Source: Datisca glomerata
Lineage: Eukaryota; Streptophyta; Magnoliopsida; Cucurbitales; Datiscaceae
Length of the DNA: 64,000 bases
Direction: 5' to 3'
Assembly: GCA_003255025.1 (NCBI GenBank)
Contig: QANY01002371.1
Location: 1,240,001 to 1,304,000 of the forward strand
Under the pieces are notes generated by a model. That model had not been told where the DNA came from and made no database searches. It saw only the letters and a program-made list of their open reading frames with translations. The position numbers and the translations under genes are program-made. This document shows, piece by piece, positions 26,801-38,347 of this stretch (position 1 is the stretch's first letter; the number at the start of each line of letters is the position of its first letter).

Positions 26801-27601
26801 CCAAATTATTTAAAAAAAACAGTCACGGAAAGGCAAAAAAATACATTTCCATGACAACTTTTTCATTACAAAACCTTCTCACGGCAGATTGATTTTATAA
26901 AACTATCATGGAAAGACATTACCTTTCCATGACAACCCTTCAATATTTTACATGTATTTTGGAAAACCACGAAAAAATGAAAACAAATATAAGGTGAACC
27001 AGACAGATTAAATACTTGAGCTAAAGATCATGAAAATGGATACTGGAAAACATAAACACAAGAGTGGATAAATAACTCAGATTTAGTACAAAATATGTGA
27101 AAGTAATATTTTTTAATCGTACAAAGCATGTGAAAGCAATATACATGGAAGTATTAATCAGATCCTCCTTAAATCTTTACTTAATAAGTTACCTGAAGTC
27201 CAACAGAACTTCCATCAGAATACAATCACTACCATATGCTATCTTTAGATATGTTGAGACATAAGGAACGTTTAAATTCAATATCAATCAACTGTACTTC
27301 CATTTTCACTCCATCTTCTTCTGTAAAAATTATTTGAATAATATCCACAAGCTAGATATTCATTTACAAGAGCAACAACAATTATCTTTATGAAAACAAT
27401 TTCACGTGGATAATAGAAAAATGGCATAAAAAACACAAGTAAAAATTTGTACATCAACGCAAACACCCCAAAAGAAAGCACTTCAAGTTAATTTGTACAT
27501 GACATAGTTAAATCCTATAAACGGCTACATAAATAAAAGGATACAGAAGCGACTGACTTTATTCTAACAAAACATAACGAATTCATAATGCAATTACTCA
27601 C

Positions 27602-27859
27602 CAAATCAGAAACAAATTGGAAACTTCTTGTCTGCTTCCCATCACCATAAACAGTTAAAGGCTCCTTTCTCAACGCCTACATTATACCCATTAATCATAA
27701 TTAATACCCTATTTACACTACCATAAACCCACATTTTGAGCAAATGAATCCCCTCATTCTATACAAATTTCTTACCCGTGCCACAAAATTACTGACAACA
27801 TGCCCGTCGTCAATGCACATTCTGGGTCCGTATGTGTTAAGTATTCTAGCAATCCTCAC
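27602..27859 (-). pseudogene. Two captured exons of UDP-glucuronate decarboxylase (UDP-xylose synthase, UXS)
   Basis: Exon a, 27859-27776 (84 bp, after TTCGCAG, before GTAAGA), encodes [19 protein letters not shown], then HVVSNFVAR. Exon b, 27676-27602 (75 bp, after AATGTAG, before GTGAGT), encodes ALRKEPL, then [18 protein letters not shown]. These are adjoining segments of the C-terminal half of UXS. That enzyme is a short-chain dehydrogenase/reductase family member that converts UDP-glucuronate to UDP-xylose for cell-wall polysaccharides. Both are phase 0 and undamaged apart from small substitutions (Gln to Arg at the end of exon a). The NAD-binding N-terminus, the catalytic YxxxK exon and the C-terminus are not found. 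It is therefore a fragment inside the CACTA element, not a working gene. Confidence 0.85.
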
Positions 27860-27997
27860 CTGCGAAGGAAGAAAATCATTTTCGTTAATAAAATTGACAG
27901 CGAATAATTCTAAAAAAAATCTCCCATTTCTTTCAAGCCAAAAAATCCAAAAAATATTTCATCGGATTCATGACAAGGATCCTATCTGTTAAAAGCA

Positions 27998-28068
27998 TTC
28001 CATCGGATTCATGCCCTAACGGCTCATTCCACCAAATTCATGCCCTTACGGCTCATTCCACCAAAGTA
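27998..28068. repeat. 29-bp tandem repeat, about 2.5 copies
   Basis: TTCCACCAAATTCATGCCC-type units start at 27998, 28027 and 28056. They lie just upstream (minus strand) of the captured UXS exons. Confidence 0.7.
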
Positions 28069-28799
28069 ATAAGTTAGTAATGATTATATTTTCAGAGCAG
28101 AGCCTCTTCTAAAATCAACAAAAGTTAACACAGCCCAAGTTCAAAAATTTTAAACAAAAACTTAAAGAATTAATTTATGGATAAAAATTCAGTAATAGAC
28201 AACTTTGAAGAAAGTAACTACAGGAAATACATGTATTTGCCTAATGGAGTTTTTTATACCAAACATAAGTACAGCATGAATAAATGTCAGCATTTAGTAA
28301 TTTCAAAGTTGAGTTTGAACTAAAAATAAGTTCAACTCAAATCACATAAAGAAGTCTAACTAAAGGCCTGTTGATGAAGTACGAGACCATCAAAATATTA
28401 AAATATACGCTACAAAAGTCACCCTAACATTTTTTTTAAAAATTTAAACACATGGGATAGATATGAGTGTAAATTTAGGAAATGAATAAGAAAACAAATA
28501 TTTCATGGCTTTTCAAATATGCAAATCCCAATTAAAAATAAATGTAAGAGATTGCTAATGGATATATGTTAGATGAGCAATGAGTAATCGCTAAAAGTGA
28601 AGGCTTTGAACAAGAAAAGAAATTCATCATGAATAAACATTCCAGCAAAATTATCTTTTAAGTATTAATATATCGTCTACCGAAATTACCCCATGCAAAT
28701 TATTTAGAACAAAAACTAAATAGGTTTCAACTTCAATTGAAAGGTGAATAAGAAAGGTCATGGTAACTCATTGATTACAAGTTTATAAATGAAATTACT

Positions 28800-28898
28800 T
28801 GAAGGCACCGTATATATCTCTTGGTGTATCCTAGATCATTTCTAATGAGACTTCCAAGGCCTTTGCCAATTGTCGAGAAGATGCCACAAACCTAAATC
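28800..28898 (-). pseudogene. Unidentified exon-like fragment inside CACTA element II
   Basis: After TGATTTAG the minus strand is open as VCGIFSTIGKGLGSLIRND, then LGYTKRYIRCLQ, up to a possible GT donor near 28800. A second frame is also protein-like but has a stop. Family not recognised. A similar 51-bp open stretch with good splice sites lies at 29704-29654 (VSQLGVAAQKYQTVVQN). Confidence 0.35.
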
Positions 28899-29741
28899 AG
28901 AATTTTAAATTAACCATGCTTCATTCAAAATAAAGTTCTCAAACCCCATGCTCTCGACTGTGTTTTTCTATTTATCTATTGTTGGCTTCCAAAAGTTGTG
29001 TTTTGTGTTTGTGATGTATCTATGTATAGTTTATTCTAAGTACCCTAATATATTTGTCGTGGGTGTTATGTGCTAAGAATATGCACCCTCTATGGACATG
29101 GGAAGGGGGAATGAGTTTCTGTGCTAGGCATATATGCCCTATCAGCTGTAAAAACATAATTTAGTTGCAAATGGATGTCCTTTGACTATGAACATGTAAT
29201 TTAGTTGACAAAAATTAGAAGTCATATCAGAATAAAGTGAAGTTCACAATTGAACCTATTGTTAGGCTTTATGAAGCTCCTAATTTGTGATGGTTGCTTT
29301 TATTTGATTATTTTTTGAGGGCATAGATCTGGATTTTCTTCTTAAGAATTAACCCTTCTGGGACTCTATTTCAAAACTTGTACCAATTAAAAGTTATTAT
29401 AAACATGGATAAGTATTTAAACTTTATATTAAAAAAGCACACAGTGAGAAAAAACATCTTTGACATTTGAGATACTTACATAATAACAGAGTGGTATATT
29501 GGACCAATTGACCAACCACAGTTCTATCTTAAAAGAGAAAGAAAAGAATGCATGATGGATAGATACTTTCTTCAAAATTAAATAAATACATAAGGAAAGA
29601 CCATACACATTACAATTAGTTTACAATTTTGGAGAAGATAAGTATGATGATACATTTTGCACAACAGTCTGATACTTTTGAGCTGCTACTCCAAGCTGAC
29701 TAACCTGCAAATCACATTTTATCAATTTAATAAGAAGACTG

Positions 29742-29978
29742 TTCGCCAATCTCTCCAATCCTTGCCTCCTCAATTATCTTGTCTATCACTTCTTTGACAT
29801 GATACGAGACGGTGATGCTTAGCTTTAATTTAGCAAGTATCTATATGAAATCCAAAATTTTGATCATAAATTGAATATACGATGAAAGTAAGCACAAGGA
29901 AGCATGGTACCTGATCTTTGCTTACCACAATCTCCAGCTTAACTTTAGCAACACAATTGTCTTCTGAAAATTCAAAGC
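29742..29978 (-). pseudogene. Captured exons of plant PII nitrogen-sensor protein (GLB1)
   Basis: Exon 29978-29911 (after TCTGTAG, before GTACCA) encodes F, then EFSEDNCVAKVKLEIVVSKDQ in the order of the PII fold. The intact plant protein has a closely similar FSEDKFVAKVKMEIVV block. After an intron, 29799-29742 encodes VKEVIDKIIEEARIGEIG, matching the PII region before GDGKIF. The rest of PII (GDGKIF onward, T-loop and chloroplast transit peptide) is absent. PII senses 2-oxoglutarate and ATP/ADP and controls N-acetylglutamate kinase in plastids. This piece cannot do so. It is placed between the MORN-like and UXS-like fragments, all on the same strand. Confidence 0.78.
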
Positions 29979-30106
29979 CTACAGAATATTAAAGTAAGAA
30001 CAAACACCCATTCAACAAGCAAGATAGATAAGCCGAGTAAGGAACATAGCATTTAGATACAAGAAAGCAAATCCATTGCTCTTATAAAAGAAAAAAAAGG
30101 ATTAAC

Positions 30107-30338
30107 CTAAAATGGTAACATCCAAGGCCATGCTTGATGCCACACTTGAACTCTCCTAAATAACAGCTACCATCAGAGCAAGTCTGAGCCTGCCATGACT
30201 CTACCCATCACACCATTCCCCTACAAAAGTATCCCCTCTATAGAACCTATAGACCCCAAATCCATGTCTCAGACCTTGCCGATACTATCCTCGATAACGA
30301 CTCCCTCTCACATAGCTTTCAATCCCATACCAAGCAGT
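30107..30338 (-). pseudogene. Captured exon of a plant MORN-repeat protein
   Basis: After a good acceptor (TTTGTTTCAG) the minus strand encodes WYGIESYVRGSRYRG, stop, YRQGLRHGFGVYRFYRGD, then TFVGEWCDG, stop, SHG. After a frameshift/small deletion it continues SDGSCYLGEFKCGIKHGLG, then CYHFR, and a GT donor at 30106. Repeats of the form Y.G(E/Q)(Y/F)..G..HG.G are MORN repeats. The closest pattern I know is the plant MORN family around At4g17080. Two nonsense codons and a frame break show that the copy is not under protein-level constraint. Confidence 0.75.
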
Positions 30339-30479
30339 CTGAAACAAAGTGAAAGGTGAAGAACGAAGATGATAGGGAGGGAAAGTAAATAGAAAATAAA
30401 ATTGAAACCAAACCTATTTGGAAAGTAAAGCTAGAAACCCTAAATCTGAAATTAAAAATAAAATAATAGAAATTTGAAC

Positions 30480-30780
30480 CAGAACCCTAAGTCGGTGAGA
30501 GGCTGGCCACCTCCCTCTTGCGGTTTCGATCTCTCCATCGCAGGACTTGAAGACGGTGGCTTCTTAGTCGCACCCTCTGAGGGTTTTAATTTCCCCATCA
30601 CGAGGCTTCACAATCGCGGGGCTGGGGCTTCTCAGTCACGCGGCTGAGAAGAAATGGACGAAGAGAGACAGAGAGAGAGAGAGAGAGATAGAGAGAGCTA
30701 AATCGTGAAAGAAAGAGGTAGAGAGACCCTAATCTCCAAGGAGTGTTGTTCCTCAAATATGAAGTAAATGATTTAAGATA
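30480..30780 (-). other. Leader and first ORF of CACTA element II
   Basis: Minus-strand CT/GA-rich leader (a (GA)n run at about 30670-30690) is followed by an ATG at 30598. It opens MGKLKPSEGATKKPPSSSPA and runs about 45 codons into the next AT-rich stretch before a stop. It would serve as the first exon of any transcript through the captured fragments. Whether it derives from a host gene is unknown. Confidence 0.35.
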
Positions 30781-31198
30781 GATTAGGGATTAGGGTTAAA
30801 AGGCATGCCATTTTGTAAATAAAGAAAAATTATAGAAATATATCAATAAAAAAATAGAAAAGTGAGAGGTTACTATGACAGACCAAAAAATAGTGCCATA
30901 TATTAATGACATTGTATTTAAAACGTGTCATATTATCTCAAAAGTTAAAATAAACATTTTTTCTTTTGACAGATTTTATAGAGCTGTCATTATAATGTAT
31001 ATGTGGCTATCATTATACCCCTAAATTGTAGTAGTGATTTAGTTCTTTTTCAGTCCATTATAGAAGGTTGTGTGGGTAGTTCAAATGAATAATTCCTACA
31101 CATATGGTGGTTGCCTTCTATGAGAGGACTGAAAGAAACTCCCACCCTCTCCCATTCATAGTTTGAAACACATAGAATCTTTCATTAAAAAACTTCAT

Positions 31199-31615
31199 GG
31201 TAAGGATTTAAATCATCCAAAACCATATCGACATGCTCTAGTACAAATTGACAATTCAATATATATAGAACAAATCTGCCTACCCCACATCTTTGCCAAT
31301 CGAACCAAGTTTTAGTCACAGAATCCCTTTAAGAATCTAATTTAATTATCATCAACTCTCTCTATTTTACTATTGTATTCAGGATAATGAAGCTTATCTT
31401 TCAATACAGTATTTATAGAGAGAGTTAGACTATTGAAATAGTAATATTTGAAGATGAATGAGTGTCTCAATCAACCACCAATTTCTAATGGTTATTGAAG
31501 ATATGACTAATGGCTTTTAACCACCACTAATCTCTAATGAATACTTCTCTAATATATTGGATATCGAATACATAAATGTAATAAATCAATTATCAAAAGA
31601 TTATAATTTCTTACA
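31199..31615 (-). repeat. 3' LTR of the Copia element
   Basis: Starts TGTAAGAAATTATA at 31615 on the minus strand, immediately after the purine tract. The far end has lost its terminal A (C at 31199 on the minus strand instead). Shares strings such as CAATTCAATATAT and TAGTCACAGAATCCCTT with the 5' LTR. Confidence 0.85.
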
Positions 31616-31899
31616 TTCTCCTACTTGGTCTTATTATAATTGCTCAAAAAATATTTTAAAAATGTAATCTATCGATCCATATATTGAGAATCTTATAATA
31701 TAGAGTACTTTTGAGTTCTCTTAGAATAGGGAACTCGACTCATAGCTAGATCTATATCGCATTGTAAAATTGGCCAATAAAATATTTATGCCATGCTTTG
31801 GTTGAACTGTGTCTCGAACCCAGACACACCATATCTCAAAGGACACTTGAAGCATAATTTTCCATACACGTATGTATTAATATGAAAATTGAACTAAAT

Positions 31900-34800
31900 T
31901 AAACTGGATTACATAATGTAATCAAAATGTGATCACAATACAAATTATTTAGAATCGAACCATAAACAACTCCTATTAAGTAAGGAAATTATATCGTTCA
32001 ACCAAACCCATACGAGCGACATGCTCTATATATTTTATTCTAATGTGCTCCACAAACACTAGATGATTTAAAATCCTCTCTTTAGCAACAAGGTATTTAA
32101 TGTCAATATATTTCAACCTTCTTGAACCTTTCGTTATTTTCTCCATACATGACTGCAACAGAGTTGTCATAGAAAATCACCATAGGTTTGGAAATGGAAT
32201 CCATAACCTGAAGTCCTAAGATCAAATTTCGTAGCCAAATTGCATGAGATTGGCCTCATTACATGCAATAAACTCTACTTTCATAGTGGATGAAGCGGTT
32301 ATTATTTGCTTAACAGTCATCCATAATGTAGCTCATCCAACCATTAGAAAAATATAACCTGAAGTGGATTTCATGTCATCTTGACAACCAACAAAGTCAA
32401 AAAATTGTATATCCAATGACTTCAAGTTTGTATGTCCTCATATATGTAAGCATGTAATCCTTCGTCTTATGTAAATATCTCATGACTTTCTTTATCGCTA
32501 TCCAATGATCTGTACCAGGGTCACTTTGATATCTTCCTAGCATCCCAACAGTAAATGCCATATCTGGTCATGTACAAGCAAACTTGAGCATACATTAAGC
32601 TTCCAACCGCAGATGCACAATAATGCTTTTCATTTGATCTCGCTTAAGGTCATTTCTCAGACACTGAAATTTACCAAATTTATCATCCTTCACTATATGT
32701 GCATTACCCCCTCTAAAATGGTGCATGTTGAATCTCTTTAAAACTCTATCTATGTAGGTTTTCTATGACAACCCATCAATTATGCACTCATCAATTATGT
32801 TTCCTACAAACCCATAGGATTTAACGACCTCATCAAATTCTAAATACAATTGTCTTGATCCATGCTTTAAGTTTGCAGACTAAATATTCTTTGCCCTCAA
32901 CATCACATCCTTTAGGTTGTAACATATACACATTTTTAGACAAGTCGCCATTTAGAAATATAGACACATTCATTTGATGTAACTCCAGGTCAAAATATGC
33001 CCCTAATTTCATTATTACTCTAAATGAGTATTTCTTTGAAACATGAGAAAATGTCTCATTATAGTTGATGCCCTTTTGTTGAGTGAAACATTTAGTAATA
33101 AGTCCAGCTTTATGCCTTTCAACTTTACCATGAGGGTCACACTCGCTTTTTAAAATCTATTTACAACTAACATGTTAGACTTGTTCTAGTAAGTCAACTA
33201 GGTCATAGACTTGATTCTTTTGCATAGAGTCCATCTCATCTTTCATGGCTTCTGACCATTAAGATGAAAAAGCACTCCTAATAGCTTTAGAAAATGACAC
33301 ATGATCATCATCTTTACCAACATCAAAATCACACTCTTTTACATAGTCATTAGAAATAACACTTTTTCTTTCTGTCTGTGATCTCAGTAATGGCATGCAA
33401 CTACTGATTCAACTGGGACTACATTTATAGGAGTCATATGCTCTTCAAGCTCTTGGTGATAAGAATCACCATCTTCCATGGTAATTGTAAGAATAACAAT
33501 GTTATCCTTGGACGGAGAATCTTGATTTTCCTTAAATACCATGTACCTGGGTCATTTACTCCAACTTTCATCACAATCCTCACTGAACCTAGCATTTATT
33601 GTCTCTACAATTTTGGTACTATGTGACGGACACTAAAACTTGTAGTCTTTTAACCGTTTTCGATACCCTATAAAATAACATCTCACTGTTCTGGGATCAA
33701 GTTTTCATTCTTGTGGGTTATATAATCTTGCTTCTATTACACAACCCCAAATGTGAAGATGATTTAGATTTGATTTTTGACCAGTCCATAACTCAAAAGG
33801 TGTTCTCAAGACCATCTTAAAAGGCACTCGATTTAGGATACATGAGGCATTCCTTGATGCTTTAACCATAAGAACTCAAGCAAAGTCGTATGACTCAGCA
33901 TAGACCTCACCATGTCCATATGAATGTGATTCCTTCTTTCAGCCACACCATTTCACTCAGGGACACTAGCATGGTGTACTGGACAACTATCACACATTCT
34001 TGCAGATACAACGTAAATGATCAGATCATACAATCTTAACTTTCCTATTATGTTGATGCTTAACTTCAGTCTTATAAAATTTTGAACGTATCCAATGCCT
34101 CTGTCTTATGTACAATCAATATATATATAACCACAACGAGAATAATCATCAATGAATGTCATAACATACCTCTTCCCACCTACGGTGGGAGTCGGGGAAA
34201 GGGCCACATATGTATGTATGATGATTTCTAGAATCTCGTTACTCCTGGTAGCATCCTTATTTCTAGACTTTGTCATTTTTAGCACAACTAGTGCAAACAC
34301 CATAGTCTGAAAAATATAAAGTGTTCAAAACTCCCTATTTGACCAACCTATCTAGTCTTTCCCTAGATATATGGTTGAGCGTCTATGCCACAACATGTAA
34401 GATGAGTAATTATGAAAACTACGGTTGGTAATCACATTTAGAGATAAAAAAGACTGGGAGAATAAAGAATCAAGCTTTATAAGATAAAGACAGTCCATTA
34501 GTGAACCAAAACCAATAATTTAGAATTATAAAACAAACTAAAAACACCATTGTGAAAGTGACTTTCAAAGTTTGACTTGTCTAATGTGGAAACAGAAATT
34601 AAATTTCTAGTCATGAAATGAACAAAAATAACATCTTTTAAACCAAGAGTGAACCCAACCAAACATACAACTCCAATAACTTTGATTGGTGCTTTTATCC
34701 TATTACCCATCATTAGCACCATGTTGTTGACTTTCTGACTCTTTATAAACGCCTATAAGAAATTAAAAATATGAACAATAGCTCTAGAATCAAGTCACCA

Positions 34801-35000
34801 AGTGTGGGGTGGAACAATAGCTAAATGAGACTTTGAACACACTAGACAAATGGTGCTACCATTCGTGGCTAATCAATCCTTGTAGCCAAAACAATCTTTC
34901 TTGACATGGTCCCTCCTGTAACACCAGAAATATTACACTCATGTTTTTTACATTAGGCTTTCATATCTGACTAGACACAAGTTCTGAAGTAGCTTGTTTC
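31900..35000 (-). pseudogene. Copia gag-pol pseudogene
   Basis: Minus-strand blocks are in the Copia order protease-integrase-RT-RNaseH. The gag zinc knuckle near 34920-34870 reads CYRRDHVKKDCFGYK. The pre-integrase region at 34722-34498 has KDVIFVHFMTRNLISVS. The integrase core at 34303-34106 has YVMTFIDDYSRCGYIY. The RT region near 33090-33010 reads GINYNETFSHVSKKYSF. The RNase H tail at 32170-31976 has SRRLKYIDIKYLVAKERI. Many stops and frameshifts separate the blocks; no intact polyprotein remains. Confidence 0.85.
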
Positions 35001-35610
35001 CTAGATTTCTTGACTTGTTAGATTTTTTGAATGATTTTTGACCCACTAAATGTGCTACATTAACATAATCCTGATTGAGTCATTCTTCCTCTTGAGCACA
35101 CATAGTTATTAACTCAGTCAATTTCCACTATCTTTATGCACATTATAAGTAATTTGAAAACATCAAATTAAGTAGGAAGAGAAGTTATAATGAAGTGGAT
35201 CAGAAATGATTCATTAACTTCCATATCTAGATTCTTAGCTGACTTGCAGTACTGGTCACTTTTTTGTTATGTGATCTCTCAGCTGCATGTAATATCAACT
35301 GCATGTTAAAACATGTGAAAGATTTAATGATGACAAAAGTAACGATTAAAAATTACATGTGGCCGAATTACAAAATCAAAATTTTGATAAATATTTCTAC
35401 TGCATATACTCAATTTATATATAATATCAATTCTGTAATAAATACTTTCTAACTCCTTTGGAGTCTGTAAAATCAGAACATGCTGTTTGGCTTGAAAATC
35501 TCTGTCAATGTGTTGGGTCGAAAATCACAGGACCGTGGATGATGGTCTGAGCCAAAATTTGTGTCCCTATTGAATTAGTGCGCGGGCGTGTCAAAATTTG
35601 GTCAAGAAAT

Positions 35611-36194
35611 TGAATTAAAAAATATAATGAATTACTGAGATCTGATTTCTAATCGAGAAAGTGATGTTGATGAGTATGGACCGAATCTCCTCTAGGGTTC
35701 TATACTACTATAAAGGCTAAGAATTTTAGATGATTAAATAGTCGTAATGAAGCAAATGCGAATAGAAAATCGATAATTTTTATTGATATATTCGACAAAT
35801 AAAATGATAAAGCTAGGGATTAAATCTAAATATATTGAATGATAACAAAAAAGAAAGAGACTTGAAGCTAAAAAATAAACTAAGAAAAACAATGAAAATT
35901 TATTGAAAAAAGAACTAGAGAGTAAAAATTAAGAGATGCATGTTGGAAAAAATGATTGATAGGTTGATTGATTGAGCTCCTTTCCCTATCCAGTTCATCT
36001 CTTTTTATAGACGTAGAGTCTTCATCTAGGAAGACTCTTATTAGCTTGATGATAAGATCTGATAACATTACCTCTAACTTGATTTGAAATTTGAAATTCA
36101 AAATCGTCTTTTAAAATGAGATCTTATCCTTCAAGATTTTTAGGGAAGTTCAAATCTTCAAGTTATTGGAGAAGCTTCAAATTTCAAATTGTGC
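35611..36194. repeat. LTR-like direct repeat, left copy (nested in the Copia element)
   Basis: About 584 bp beginning TGAATTAAAAAATAT and ending AAATTTCAAATTGTGC. Homologous in direct orientation to 37150-37701. The pair encloses 955 bp without recognisable coding sequence, so it resembles a short non-autonomous LTR element inserted into the Copia 5' region. Target duplication and primer-binding site were not found. Confidence 0.6.
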
Positions 36195-37149
36195 CTCAAT
36201 CATTGCCCTGATTCTGTTAATGTCAGTTTCGTAGCCGATGTTCGTAGAATATGTTATAACATAACAAATAGATATTATTTGAAAAAAATATGAATTTAAC
36301 AAAAAGTAGCATTTACCGAATAAATATTTGAATTCAGTAAAAATTGAACATTTTCAAATTGATCGATTTTCACCAAAATTTCATATTGATTTTTTTAAAA
36401 ATTTATAGGAAAATTATCGTGAGGCCATCTTAATTCATGTGGCCTCATGGTCATTCTTAATTTTCAAAGTGGCGTTGCCACTTATTCTACATATTTGAAT
36501 TTTTTTTAATATGTAAACTTTTTAGTCAACATACTTAAAACTCACATCTTAATTGAACAATTAACATGGAGGTGGTCATAGATGTTTCACTTTGAATTTA
36601 TCTTATTTTCTATTTGTACCTAAGTATGACCATATTTTTCTTAAATATGTCCAAATCCTTCTCTTCGGCTTCTAGTTTGGCTGAACTTTTATATTTTTCA
36701 CCTCCCATTAATTGGTCTAATATATATATATATATATATTTGAATCATGATTTTGGTATATTTATGTCATCCACCAAAACTATATTCATCTTTTCACTTT
36801 TGAGATGAATCATATGTTGGCTCGTTTGATAATTTATAACGATATCTTCTTCACCATTGAAATTTAATCTAGGGCTTAAATCCTTGAATTTATCTACCTC
36901 TACCTCTTTTGTTATCTCAATTTTATCATCAGATAATATTTCAATTTTGAAGCAGATGATTCTGATTCACTATTGGCCTTATCCTCCATCGTTTGTTCTA
37001 CTTTCACTTCAGTAATTAATTCTACCAACGGTTAATCTTTAGAAATTGATGCGATATTTTGTTGGCCACTCATTTGATCAAGTTTCCCCCGGGCGAACCA
37101 TTCCATCTTAGGGGATGAATTAATTGAAACTGAAAATTCCTACGTGAGG

Positions 37150-37701
37150 TGAATTTAAAAAAAATATTATGAATTACTAAGATCTGACTTCTAATCGAGG
37201 AGTAGGGAACAAATCTCTTTTAGGGTTCTAAACTACTACTAAGACTAAGAATTTAGATGATTAAATAGTGGTAATGAAGCAAATGAGAAAAAAATTGATA
37301 GCCTTTATTGAGATATTCGACAAATAAAATGACAAAAATAGGGATTAAATCTAAATTTATTGAATGAAATAGAAAAACAAAGAGACTTGAAGCTAAAAAA
37401 TAAACTAAGAAAAACAATGAAAATTTATTGAAAAAAGAACTAGAGAGTAAAAACTAAAGGATGCATGTTGGAAAAATTGATTGATTGAGCTCCCTTCTCC
37501 GTTTACTTCATCTCCTTTTATAGACGTAGAGTTTTCATCCAGGTAGAATCTTATTGGCTTGATAATAAGATCTGATAACATTATTTCTATCTTGATTTGA
37601 AATTTGAAATTCTCTTTTGAAATGAGATCTTATCCTTCAAGATTGTTAGAGAAAGTTCAAATTTCAAGTTGTTAGAGAAACTTTAAATTTCAAATTGTGC
37701 A
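37150..37701. repeat. LTR-like direct repeat, right copy
   Basis: Begins TGAATTTAAAAA and ends AAATTGTGCA. Shares long blocks with the left copy, such as GAGACTTGAAGCTAAAAAAT and GATGCATGTTGGAAAAA. Roughly 85% identical by eye, with small indels. Confidence 0.6.
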
Positions 37702-38347
37702 AACACATGCATATGAAACAACACATGCCAATCAGAATTTTTTATGCTAATATGGGTTATCAAAGAATGCCAAAATATTGACTGTTTTAAATGCTAATAA
37801 TTCAGATTGTCAGATTCAAGCAGTAACATGGCACAATCAAGATGATATATCACCAACGTTAATATCGTACAGAAAGTTATTGTAATTTGCATAGATCATG
37901 CTGACTCTAATACCTTATGTAAAATTTAAATAATCTAAAATTGGATTGAGATGATCTAATTCATTAACAATTCAATATATGTAGAACTTATCTACCTACC
38001 TGACATCTCTGGTAATCGAATCAAGTCTTAGTCACAGAATCCCTTCAAGAATCGAATAGTCTTTAACTCTCTCTCTCTCCCTCTCTCTCTCTGTTAGTGT
38101 TGTATTCAGGATAATAAAACTTGTCTTTCAATTCAAAATTTATGGAGAGACTTGGGACTATTCAAATAGTAACATTTAAAGATGAATAGATGGTTCCATC
38201 AACCACAAATTCTCAATGGTTATCAAAGATGCGACTATTGGCTTGTAACCACCATTAACCTATAATGACCACTTCCTTAATATAATGGATATTGAATACA
38301 TACGTGTAATAAATCAATTATAAAGAGAGCATAATTCTTACATTCAT

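Larger units (their letters stand above)
26533..31036 (-). mobile_element. CACTA-type DNA transposon II carrying pieces of several host genes (Pack-CACTA)
   Basis: Termini CACTACTATAATTT (26533-26546) and AAATTGTAGTAGTG (31023-31036) form a 14-bp inverted repeat with one mismatch. The flanking triplets ACT and ATT differ at one position. Both ends have subterminal repeats in alternating orientation. No transposase (TNP2/TNPA-like) is visible. On the minus strand, from the right end, come a GA/CT-rich leader and a short ORF start, then exons resembling a MORN-repeat protein, PII (GLB1) and UDP-xylose synthase. Unidentified exon-like pieces lie between and near these. All share one orientation and mostly keep splice signals. 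This is how gene-capturing CACTA elements look. The 4.5-kb size and boundaries are well supported. Confidence 0.8.
31199..38342 (-). mobile_element. Copia-type LTR retrotransposon (degenerate), with both LTRs
   Basis: LTRs at 31199-31615 and 37918-38342 are clearly homologous but diverged, so the insertion is old. The 5' LTR starts TGTAAGAATTATGC on the minus strand. TTCAT flanks both sides (31194-31198 and 38343-38347), a perfect 5-bp target duplication. A decayed tRNA-Met primer-binding site (GGTATTAGAGTC) lies just inside the 5' LTR, and a purine-rich tract (AAGTAGGAGAA) just inside the 3' LTR. The gag-pol gene is a pseudogene. A pair of LTR-like repeats lies between the 5' LTR and gag. 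Confidence 0.88.
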
